Below, piece by piece: positions 1 through 5,385 of a stretch of DNA of 5,385 bases. Each line of letters opens with the position of its first letter. Position 1 is the first letter of the stretch. The notes under the pieces were generated by a model. That model was not told the origin of the DNA and did not search any database. It worked only from the letters and a program-made list of their open reading frames with translations. This DNA comes from Oligoflexia bacterium (GTDB taxonomy: Bacteria; Bdellovibrionota; UBA1018): positions 1 to 5,385 of the forward strand of contig CAIYTD010000220.1 in the NCBI GenBank assembly GCA_903928955.1, read 5' to 3'. The position numbers were made by a program, and so were the translations under genes.

Positions 1-968
1 AAATAAGAAGGATCGCCCCTGCGATTCATGAATGATGAAAAACTACCTATTGCTTTAAAATTTCTCTGTAGCGACATTAAATCAAAAATACGACAAAAAT
101 GAGCGCGATCCAATTTTTGATGAGCTTTCGCTTCATAATTACAAATATAGTAATTAATCAAAGCAGAAATTTGGGACTCCTCAAGCTGGTAATAGCTATC
201 TTTAAGAAGTGAAGCTAAATCATACTGAGGAGGTCCCATTCTCGCATCTTGAAAATCAATCATTACAAATCTTTCGGAATAAACGCTATTTTTGGCGATC
301 ATAATATTTCGACTATGAAAATCACGGTGAGCTAAAACAGTTTTTTCTCTTGCTAACAAAGTACAAATCTCACTAAAACCATTCCTAATAAGAGATAAAT
401 CTGATTGTTCTAAATTTCTTTTTAAATAAAGTTGATAAAAATTTTCAATTGTAAAATCGACTTCCCACATTAATTTTTCGTGATCAAACTTTAACTGAAA
501 TGCATCTAAAGAAAATTCATCACTATTTTTTTCAGCAGGAAAAGTGCTTACTTGAAACTGAATAAGCAAATCAATAGCCTTTTCATAAGCATTCCTTTCA
601 ATCTCTGGTGCACTCACCTGTTGAAGCTTACGAAGCAGCGTAATATCCCCCAAATCTTCTAATAAAATAAATCCCTTTTCCGGACAAATATCTAGAACTT
701 CTGGAACATCGATTCCACACTGAAGCAAGTACCTTTGAACTGTCAAAAAAGGAACTGAGTTTTTTTGATCCAAAAAAGGCTCCATATGCATAACGATATA
801 ACTTTTCAGATTAGAAATAATTCTATAATATTTACGAGCACTTGCATCTCCAGGGAGTTTAACAACAGATTGAATAGTGTCTGAGTTAACTACCCAGCTC
901 AATGCATCTGCTTCACCCAATTTTAGTTGATCAATCATTTGCCTCAGGTCACTTTTAAAACTATTCAC
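1..968 (-). CDS. AmgK-like aminoglycoside phosphotransferase-family kinase (3' end beyond window)
   Basis: This is an open frame from the left edge with no internal stop. It is a kinase of the APH fold, closest in pattern to the cytoplasmic AmgK group (COG3178), which phosphorylates N-acetylmuramate or N-acetylglucosamine at the anomeric position in murein recycling. Counting from the internal ATG at 938, the nucleotide-binding region has GDASARKYYRI (residues 30-40) followed by IVMHMEP. The catalytic loop is HRDFHSRN (204-211) with D206, the metal-binding motif is IDFQDAR (D228), and QRNFKAIG begins at 291. About 312 residues are visible and the family is usually about 340, so only a short C-terminus is missing. 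Two starts are possible. GTG at 968 overlaps the upstream stop as GTGA and has AAGGA about 10 nt upstream. ATG at 938 has a nearby GAGG and fits family N-termini. Family assignment is firm; the exact sugar substrate is inferred. A homoserine- or choline-kinase-like role is less likely. Confidence 0.88.
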   Translation of the reverse strand, partial: MNSFKSDLRQMIDQLKLGEADALSWVVNSDTIQSVVKLPGDASARKYYRIISNLKSYIVMHMEPFLDQKNSVPFLTVQRYLLQCGIDVPEVLDICPEKGFILLEDLGDITLLRKLQQVSAPEIERNAYEKAIDLLIQFQVSTFPAEKNSDEFSLDAFQLKFDHEKLMWEVDFTIENFYQLYLKRNLEQSDLSLIRNGFSEICTLLAREKTVLAHRDFHSRNIMIAKNSVYSERFVMIDFQDARMGPPQYDLASLLKDSYYQLEESQISALINYYICNYEAKAHQKLDRAHFCRIFDLMSLQRNFKAIGSFSSFMNRRGDPSY

Positions 969-1702
969 AAACTATGCATCCTTTTTTGAATCAATAAAAA
1001 ATTCTGCGATCTAACAATTGGATTCCTCATTGGGGTATTCATAGAGATTTCTCTCCTTGCTTGTTGAATCATTTTTTCCAAAATACCCTTTTCATAAGGA
1101 GAATGATCCGGATCTTTTTCGAAGCGTTTAAACAGAGAAATAAGTCCCCTGGCATCGTAACCAGATCTGTAAAGGATTCCCACTGCTAAAATGGTTGCTT
1201 TCAAATTTGCCACCTCTGGAAAGGAAAAAATATTATTAACATCAATATTTGCATTCGGAATGAATTCCTCCCTTGAAATTTGCTCAGCTAAATCTCTCCT
1301 CAAAAGGTGACCGAACTGGATGGCCATAGCTGCAGCTATTTCATTCTCAAAATCAAGACTCTTTAATAAATCCAAAGGAAGATAAATTCGATTTCCTGGT
1401 AAACCATAGGAAAACCATTTTTCTTGATTCCTCAAAAAAATCCAAACTCCCACTGGAAATTCAGCTAACTGTTGAGTAGAGTTTACAAGCTCTTGACCTA
1501 AATTTTTAAGGTAACGAAGCACTTCAAAGTCGGATTTAAATTTAAACTGAAGTTTAAAGTTTTGTGCGATCTCATCACCCAGCGCCCTATCCCTATTGAC
1601 TATTTCTTCATGATTCAGAAGGGGTAGAACGGGCGACGTTGAACACCCAAATAGTAAGAAAAAAAATCCAAGCCTTGCAACGAAATGGAAACGGAAACTC
1701 AT
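965..1702 (-). CDS. M48-like lipoprotein, probable inactive peptidase homologue
   Basis: This 245-residue protein has a short basic N-terminus, a hydrophobic stretch and a lipobox ending LFGC (C20), so it is probably a lipoprotein anchored in the envelope. Residues about 35-75 (DRALGDEIAQNF through LKNLGQELV) match the N-terminal helices of M48-type metallopeptidases. The strand motif GLPGNRIYLP (100-109) corresponds to the usual ALPGGYIYV, and SGYDARGLISLFKRFEK (180-196) to the usual AGYDPRA helix. The active-site helix, normally HExxH, reads IQFGH (128-132), so the first His and the catalytic Glu are lost and only H132 remains. The third-ligand motif, normally EAD, reads KAT (168-170). I infer a non-catalytic or binding role. 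The ATG at 1702 is chosen because it gives a complete signal peptide. A 48-bp gap separates it from the LysM gene upstream, and its TGA lies within the GTGA overlap with the downstream kinase. No strong Shine-Dalgarno is seen; AGGA lies 15 nt upstream. Confidence 0.82.
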   Translation of the reverse strand: MSFRFHFVARLGFFFLLFGCSTSPVLPLLNHEEIVNRDRALGDEIAQNFKLQFKFKSDFEVLRYLKNLGQELVNSTQQLAEFPVGVWIFLRNQEKWFSYGLPGNRIYLPLDLLKSLDFENEIAAAMAIQFGHLLRRDLAEQISREEFIPNANIDVNNIFSFPEVANLKATILAVGILYRSGYDARGLISLFKRFEKDPDHSPYEKGILEKMIQQARREISMNTPMRNPIVRSQNFLLIQKRMHSL

Positions 1703-1750
1703 AGAACAAATAGGATATCCTAGCTTGAGTAACTAATGTAGTGATAGATT

Positions 1751-2473
1751 TCACTTCGTTCGGATATCGCTACCGGTTCCTGGCAATATTGAGGGTGCAG
1801 CTAAAGTAGGTATAGAGCCAACTGTGTCAGAGGTAAAATGAGGCACTACTAATTTTGAATGATTCACTTTCTTTGAAGTAGTGCTAGAGGGAGTCCTTTG
1901 ACCTGAATCTGCAGGAACTTCATGAGGAACATAGCTCAGGTAAAATCCTGCGAAAATTTTGTCGGGATCTTGAATCAACTGCTTATTATTTTCCCAGATT
2001 TCTTTCCATTTTGAAACTGTTCCATAAAGATGCTGTGAAATTTTGCGAAGAGTATCCCCTTCTTGAATCAGGTATTTTTCTCCCTGATTATTTATATCTG
2101 AGAAATGGGCAGATTGAGTGACCTTTAAAATGGTCCCAATAGGAATAACACTGGGATCTTTTAGTTGATCGCGATTATCTTCGTATATTGTTTTCCAATT
2201 TGAAATATTTCCAGTCTCATGAAAAGCTATTTTCATCAATGTATCTCCGCGTAATACAGTATAATTCTCTGTTAGAGAGGGCTGAGATTGAGACGGTGAT
2301 ACCGGCGTAGCCTCATTTGAAGTAAGAGATACAGGTACCAAATCAGTCCCTGCAGCAGGCCCCTCAGAGACCGCGGGAGACTCTGACTGGTGGAGCTTTA
2401 ACAAGGAACATGCCCCTGACATCATTATTCCAACCATTAAAATTATAACACGCATCATTTGGGACGGCTTCAT
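1751..2473 (-). CDS. LysM-domain lipoprotein with two LysM repeats
   Basis: This 240-residue envelope protein probably binds peptidoglycan. Its N-terminus has K2/R8 followed by a hydrophobic segment ending SGAC, a slightly atypical lipobox with the lipidated Cys at 22. Residues 23-70 form a Ser/Pro/Thr/Glu-rich linker. LysM 1 spans about 71-118 (YTVLRGDTLMKIA, then W93 and PIGTILKV). LysM 2 spans about 134-182 (YLIQEGDTLRKIS, then W156 and ENNKQLIQDP). Both are of the Trp-containing type seen in YgaU-like proteins. A Ser/Thr/Pro-rich tail (about 186-240) has no recognisable domain, and no amidase, transglycosylase or peptidase domain is present. The ATG at 2473 is preceded by GTGAGG with 4 nt spacing, a good ribosome-binding site. 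The gene lies 81 bp after the deoxynucleoside kinase and 48 bp before the M48-like gene, all on one strand. The protein may tether a complex to the cell wall; its partner is unknown. Confidence 0.9.
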   Translation of the reverse strand: MKPSQMMRVIILMVGIMMSGACSLLKLHQSESPAVSEGPAAGTDLVPVSLTSNEATPVSPSQSQPSLTENYTVLRGDTLMKIAFHETGNISNWKTIYEDNRDQLKDPSVIPIGTILKVTQSAHFSDINNQGEKYLIQEGDTLRKISQHLYGTVSKWKEIWENNKQLIQDPDKIFAGFYLSYVPHEVPADSGQRTPSSTTSKKVNHSKLVVPHFTSDTVGSIPTLAAPSILPGTGSDIRTK

Positions 2474-2554
2474 AGTACCTCACTTCCAATAGAGCTAAAC
2501 TTATTCTCTCTGTCGGAAAGTCGAAGCAGGAACTTTAAACCCAAATAAAAAGAG

Positions 2555-3205
2555 TTAGACGCTAGGTTTGAGAAAAAGGTCTTTTTGGTCCAAAGCCTCT
2601 AAAATCTGACCAATCAATTCCTCAAGATCCTTTCTATTTTCTATGAAATCAAGATGATCACTTGGAATAATCAGTTTTTTTCCAAAAGCATAATTTTCCA
2701 TCCACTCGTCGTAATAGGAATTCAAACTCAAGAGATATTCGTCTGGTATTGCTTGCTCAAACTCACGTCCTCGCAGCTGAATTCTATTTTTTAAACAAGG
2801 TAAACTCTTTTTCAAGTAGATAATTAATTCTGGCGGTTCTATTTCATGACACATAATGTCATATAAACATAAATAATTTCGATAATCTCTCTCCTCCATA
2901 TTTCCTTGTTCGTAGAGATTTCTAGCAAAGACATGAGCATCTTCGTAAATACTACGATCTTGAACGGCACTGTTTTGACTCTGAACAATCTTCTGATGTG
3001 CTTGGAACCGGTGAGTCAAAAAAAAGACTTGCAATGGGAAAGACCAACGCCGCATATCTCGATAAAAATCTGCCAAATACGGGTTACCATGAATAGCTTC
3101 AAAATAAGGTATCCATCCGAGTCGCTCAGAGAGCAAGCGCGTCAAAGTTGTCTTACCTGTTCCAATATTTCCCGCAATCGCTATAAATGTTTTTTCTCTT
3201 GCCAC
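2555..3205 (-). CDS. Deoxynucleoside kinase (dNK family, purine/pyrimidine deoxynucleoside salvage)
   Basis: This 216-residue cytosolic kinase transfers the ATP gamma-phosphate to the 5'-OH of a deoxynucleoside in salvage. Its P-loop is GNIGTGKT (12-19). The substrate-site residues follow the dNK pattern: FEAIHGNPYL with E36, SFPLQVFFLTHRF with Q59, the QDRS motif (82-85) followed by IYEDAHVFA, and an Arg-rich lid RGREFE (145-150). Length matches bacterial deoxyadenosine/deoxyguanosine kinases (about 200-220 residues), but motifs alone do not fix the base specificity. The start is GTG at 3205. An in-frame TGA lies 8 codons upstream with no other start between, and the P-loop then falls at the usual distance from the N-terminus. 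The ribosome-binding site is weak (GCGAGA). It is the first gene of the minus-strand cluster, behind a candidate promoter in 3242-3271, with 81 bp to the LysM gene. Thymidylate kinase is unlikely given the DRS and lid signatures. Confidence 0.92.
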   Translation of the reverse strand: MAREKTFIAIAGNIGTGKTTLTRLLSERLGWIPYFEAIHGNPYLADFYRDMRRWSFPLQVFFLTHRFQAHQKIVQSQNSAVQDRSIYEDAHVFARNLYEQGNMEERDYRNYLCLYDIMCHEIEPPELIIYLKKSLPCLKNRIQLRGREFEQAIPDEYLLSLNSYYDEWMENYAFGKKLIIPSDHLDFIENRKDLEELIGQILEALDQKDLFLKPSV

Positions 3206-3231
3206 ACATTTCTCGCTTTCATTCTCTCAGA

Positions 3232-3247
3232 TATGAATGAGTTCATA
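3232..3247. repeat. 16-bp inverted repeat overlapping the candidate -10 and transcript start
   Basis: The sequence TATGAA-TGAG-TTCATA has perfect 6-bp arms and a 4-bp centre. The right arm is the candidate minus-strand -10 box, and the predicted start site lies in the left arm. It could be an operator half-site pair or chance dyad symmetry in AT-rich DNA. Confidence 0.5.
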
Positions 3248-3271
3248 GAGTGATCTACTGAGTGAAGTCAA
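3242..3271 (-). promoter_or_regulatory. Candidate sigma70-type promoter for the minus-strand cluster
   Basis: On the minus strand, a -35-like TTGACT (3271-3266, 5 of 6 to consensus) is followed after 18 bp by a -10-like TATGAA (3247-3242, 4 of 6). The predicted transcript would start near 3235, giving a leader of about 30 nt before the GTG at 3205. This is the best promoter match seen in the window, but it rests on motif matching alone. Confidence 0.45.
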
Positions 3272-3295
3272 GAATGGATTTGCACTCACCTCACT
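3249..3295. repeat. Nested inverted repeats in the divergent intergenic region
   Basis: The inner arms TGAGTG (3259-3264) and CACTCA (3283-3288) are perfect complements separated by 18 bp. The outer arms AGTGA (3249-3253) and TCACT (3291-3295) are also complementary. The candidate minus-strand -35 (3266-3271) lies between the inner arms. Possible roles are regulator binding to both promoters or an RNA hairpin in a citrate synthase leader; neither is proven. Confidence 0.4.
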
Positions 3296-3308
3296 GATCT
3301 TGTAAAAG

Positions 3309-3313
3309 GGTGA
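3309..3313 (+). promoter_or_regulatory. Shine-Dalgarno site of citrate synthase
   Basis: GGTGA, within AAAAGGGTGAG, matches the 3' part of the 16S-complementary consensus. It sits 4 nt before the ATG at 3318 and supports that start. Confidence 0.75.
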
Positions 3314-3317
3314 GAAT

Positions 3318-4448
3318 ATGCCACAAATTCAAGAAACCGCAAACAAGGGCTTAGAGAACATAGTCGCCTGCACAAGCGAGGTCAGCACCATCCACGATGT
3401 AACGCTTCTCTATCGAGGCTATACTATTGATGACTTAGCTTCCCAATGTGGATTTGAAGAAGTCATTCATCTCCTTTGGAATGGCAAGCTACCTACTCAA
3501 TTAGAATTGGAAAAATTTAAGTCAAAATTAAACAAACTGCTTACCTTTTCGCCTGAGATGATTCCACTGATTCAATCAGTAGCTCAAACAAAAGCCCACT
3601 CGATGGCTAAATTAAGAACGATTATCTCTTATTTTGGGCTACTCGATCAAAATGCAGAGGATATTACTCCAGCAGAAATTAAATCAAAAGCAACGATTTT
3701 GACGGCTGCAATCGGACCATTAGCTGCAGCCCTTTCGCGATTAGAACAAAATAAGGAATTAGTCCCCCCAACGGAAGGTAAATCCCTTGCGTGGAATTTT
3801 CTAAATATGGTCCGTGATAAAAAGCCCACAGTTGACGAAGAAAAACTTTTTGATACTGCCCTTGTTCTCCATGCTGACCATGAACTCAATGCTTCTGCCT
3901 TTACTGCTAGAGTAGTAGCATCTACTACAAGCGACTATTATAGTGCTATCACGGCCGCAATTGGATCGCTCAAAGGCCCCTTGCACGGAGGAGCAAACGA
4001 ACAAGTCATGCTCATGCTAAAAGAAATTGGATCGTATGATAAAGTGGACAGTTTCATTGATGACGCTGTCAATGCTAAAAAGAAGGTAATGGGAATTGGG
4101 CATCGTGTTTATAAGCAGGGTGATCCTAGAGCACGAATACTCAAGGAACTTTCTCTACAAACCTGTAAAAAAGCAGGCCTGGAGGACTATCACCGCATGC
4201 TCGTTCGCATTCAAGAACAGATGGAAGCAAAAAAAGGACTCATGCCTAACGTAGATTTCTATAGCGGACTAGTTTACACTGCTTTAGGATTACGCCCAGC
4301 AGATTTCACACCTATCTTTGCAGTCAGTCGAATTTCTGGATGGACTGCTCAGATTTTAGAGCAGTATTCCAATAATCGAATTTATCGTCCGCGTGCTTTT
4401 TATACTGGCCCAACTGATGTTAAAATTATTCCACTTGCTCATCGCTAA
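3318..4448 (+). CDS. gltA: Citrate synthase (short-type, possibly 2-methylcitrate synthase)
   Basis: This 376-residue cytosolic enzyme condenses oxaloacetate with acetyl-CoA to citrate at the entry of the TCA cycle. All active-site landmarks are present: the LHADHELNAS segment (H188), GPLHGGANE with catalytic H223, GIGHRVYK with catalytic H262, and NVDFYSG with catalytic D313. R271, SRISGW (R338) and the YRPRAFYTGP region near the C-terminus supply substrate-binding arginines. The N-terminal YRGYTIDDLA is also typical. The length fits the short dimeric class rather than the roughly 430-residue, NADH-regulated hexameric enzymes of enteric bacteria. The ATG at 3318 has a good GGTGA site and gives a normal N-terminus. 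The gene stands alone on its strand, divergent from the deoxynucleoside kinase, and its TAA overlaps the stop of the convergent TPR gene. A 2-methylcitrate synthase cannot be excluded by motifs, but no prp genes are adjacent. Confidence 0.93.
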   Translation: MPQIQETANKGLENIVACTSEVSTIHDVTLLYRGYTIDDLASQCGFEEVIHLLWNGKLPTQLELEKFKSKLNKLLTFSPEMIPLIQSVAQTKAHSMAKLRTIISYFGLLDQNAEDITPAEIKSKATILTAAIGPLAAALSRLEQNKELVPPTEGKSLAWNFLNMVRDKKPTVDEEKLFDTALVLHADHELNASAFTARVVASTTSDYYSAITAAIGSLKGPLHGGANEQVMLMLKEIGSYDKVDSFIDDAVNAKKKVMGIGHRVYKQGDPRARILKELSLQTCKKAGLEDYHRMLVRIQEQMEAKKGLMPNVDFYSGLVYTALGLRPADFTPIFAVSRISGWTAQILEQYSNNRIYRPRAFYTGPTDVKIIPLAHR

Positions 4449-5385
4449 TGTTTGAGTACTGAATCATCAAAACGGCTCCCCACTTGCTGAATAAGGCGTT
4501 GAATTTCATTCTTTATATCTTGCGGGGAGCCATTTAATGCGACACCAAATTCGAGTAGATGCTCTGATTCTGTTGTTAAACGTTGATATTCTGTGAAATG
4601 ACTCAGTGCGTGCTGGAGGTTCTTCCGAGCAGTCCAAAGAATTTGAGATTCGGAATAAGGCATTTGTAAACGTAATTTTATAGCAGAAATCAAGGTTAAT
4701 AAATGGAAAGGAAATATTTTAAAATCGCGCTCTAAAATGCGAATTGCTCCCAGAACTTGCCCCGAAGCAACTAAACTCTCAGCCAACCAAAATATTGCTT
4801 GTTCCGATTTTTTTAAACCATCACATGCTATCCGAAATTCTAAAAGAGCATCGTTTATTTGCCCGGTTTTTTGAAAAGCCCTACCCAACCAAAGGTTAAT
4901 TTCGGAATCAAAAGGATTTAACTTTTTTGCAAAAATTAAAAACTGAAGAGCCTTTTCCGAATCATCAGCTAAAATAAAGCTTTGACCTAATCGAACAAGT
5001 ACTTCTACATTTTCAGGCTCATCTCCTAAAGACCGCTCAAAACGCTCAATAGCATTTCGATATTTTTTCGCTAAAATCAGTTTCAATCCATCTTGATAAG
5101 TTTGAAAGGTTTTATTGTTAAGAAAAAGACGAGAAAGTACTCGAATGCGGCGAATAAAAAAAATCTTCTGGGCACCTTTTGCCCATTGTGTTGCTTCAAA
5201 CAATATTGCCAACGCTTCTTGCCGACGCCCTAAATGGGTTAAAGCATTGGCCAACCCCAAAACTACAGGAATAGACTTGGGCTGCTTCACAAAGAGCGGC
5301 TGCAAAATGCTAATGGAATCACTCCATTTTCCTTTATTTTGTAGGTTCTTTATTTCAACTAGGTTATTTTTTTCTAGAATTTCAG
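4445..5385 (-). CDS. TPR-repeat protein (5' end beyond window)
   Basis: This frame stays open to the right edge of the window. The first candidate start inside (TTG at 5305) cuts through a TPR helix, because the codons upstream read NKGKWSDSISIL and continue the repeat. The true start is therefore outside, and about 312 C-terminal residues are visible. Counting from that TTG, TPR units fall at about 11-44 (VVLGLANALTHLGRRQEAL), 67-99 (LKLILAKKYRNAIERFE), 100-133 (LVRLGQSFILADDSEKAL), 134-167 (LWLGRAFQKTGQINDAL) and 168-201 (FWLAESLVASGQVLGAI). The last three keep an exact 34-residue register. The C-terminal 85 or so residues are helical-looking without clear repeats. No signal peptide can be judged because the N-terminus is missing. 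TPR arrays are protein-binding scaffolds; the partner is unknown and no enzymatic domain is visible. Its TAG overlaps the citrate synthase TAA tail to tail. Confidence 0.87.
   Translation of the reverse strand, partial: EILEKNNLVEIKNLQNKGKWSDSISILQPLFVKQPKSIPVVLGLANALTHLGRRQEALAILFEATQWAKGAQKIFFIRRIRVLSRLFLNNKTFQTYQDGLKLILAKKYRNAIERFERSLGDEPENVEVLVRLGQSFILADDSEKALQFLIFAKKLNPFDSEINLWLGRAFQKTGQINDALLEFRIACDGLKKSEQAIFWLAESLVASGQVLGAIRILERDFKIFPFHLLTLISAIKLRLQMPYSESQILWTARKNLQHALSHFTEYQRLTTESEHLLEFGVALNGSPQDIKNEIQRLIQQVGSRFDDSVLKH
4474..4531. repeat. GC-rich 8-bp inverted repeat with long spacer near the convergent gene ends
   Basis: GGCTCCCC (4474-4481) and GGGGAGCC (4524-4531) are perfect complements separated by 42 bp, inside the 3' end of the TPR gene and 26 nt past the citrate synthase stop. 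On the minus strand the stem can extend by a G-U and a C-G pair and is followed by GTTTTG. On the plus strand it is followed by ATTTAA. It could act as a weak bidirectional terminator or mRNA 3' end structure, but the loop is long and the T-tracts are short. Confidence 0.35.

Larger units (their letters stand above)
3206..3317. promoter_or_regulatory. Divergent intergenic control region between deoxynucleoside kinase and citrate synthase
   Basis: This 112-bp region lies between two divergent starts and must hold promoters for both directions unless transcription enters from elsewhere. It carries a candidate minus-strand promoter, a 16-bp hairpin-type dyad at 3232-3247, and nested inverted repeats at 3249-3295. 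The motif GAGTGA occurs twice (3248-3253 and 3260-3265), with related CACTCA and TCACT in the opposite orientation. I see no convincing plus-strand promoter for citrate synthase. The role as a control region is inferred from position. Confidence 0.6.

Noticed and set aside
1541..1558. Inverted repeat TTTAAACT-GA-AGTTTAAA inside the M48-like gene
   Set aside because: It is low-complexity AT-rich coding sequence for a Phe/Lys/Gln-rich strand (NFKLQFKFK), with no T-tract and mid-gene. Probably chance.
1711..1722. 12-bp perfect palindrome TAGGATATCCTA upstream of the M48-like gene
   Set aside because: It has no loop for a hairpin, its AGGA is too far from the ATG to be a normal ribosome-binding site, and no promoter boxes fit around it. 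Too short to claim an operator.
2537..2571. Terminator-like pairing of AAACC and GGTTT after the deoxynucleoside kinase
   Set aside because: It is only 5 bp with a loop of more than 20 nt, and the T-run lies inside the loop rather than after the stem.
2906..3253. Plus-strand open frame of 115 codons
   Set aside because: It lies antisense to the well-supported deoxynucleoside kinase, and its translation is Cys/Ser-rich without domain features. It is a shadow frame.
3280..3308. Possible plus-strand promoter TTGCAC with TGTAAA for citrate synthase
   Set aside because: The spacing is 15 bp, and transcription would start within or after the Shine-Dalgarno, leaving almost no leader. Not credible for a gene with a strong GGTGA site.
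3647..4004. Two minus-strand open frames inside citrate synthase
   Set aside because: They overlap the conserved citrate synthase core in antisense, with no recognisable protein pattern and no separate ribosome-binding site.

Overview
The window reads as a compact, AT-rich stretch of a Gram-negative bacterial chromosome. Two predicted outer-membrane or periplasmic lipoproteins and an AmgK-type sugar kinase point to a Gram-negative cell wall. The gene mix is compatible with a deltaproteobacterial or Bdellovibrionota-like host, but the taxon is a guess from composition and gene content. There is no sign of phage, insertion sequences, CRISPR, tRNA or rRNA, and no gene-free stretch longer than about 112 bp.

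Layout. From about 3205 leftwards to base 1, four genes lie head to tail on the minus strand: a deoxynucleoside kinase (GTG start), a two-LysM lipoprotein, an M48-like lipoprotein, and an AmgK-like aminoglycoside-phosphotransferase-fold kinase. The kinase runs off the left edge. The last two genes overlap in a GTGA junction if the kinase uses its GTG start. A 112-bp divergent intergenic region (3206-3317) separates this cluster from a plus-strand citrate synthase. That region contains a plausible sigma70-type promoter for the minus cluster and several dyad symmetries. Citrate synthase converges with, and overlaps by 4 bp, a minus-strand TPR-repeat gene whose 5' end lies beyond the right edge.

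How the genes may work together. LysM domains bind peptidoglycan, the M48-like protein is a secreted lipoprotein, and AmgK-type kinases phosphorylate N-acetylmuramate or N-acetylglucosamine released from murein. The left half therefore looks like a small cell-wall maintenance or recycling cluster headed by a nucleoside-salvage kinase. Citrate synthase is a housekeeping TCA-cycle gene, and the TPR protein is probably a scaffold of unknown partner.

The most unusual point is that the M48-like lipoprotein keeps the fold signature but has lost most of its zinc-binding and catalytic residues (HExxH reads IQFGH; EAD reads KAT). It is probably a pseudopeptidase. No wholly new multi-gene system is evident.
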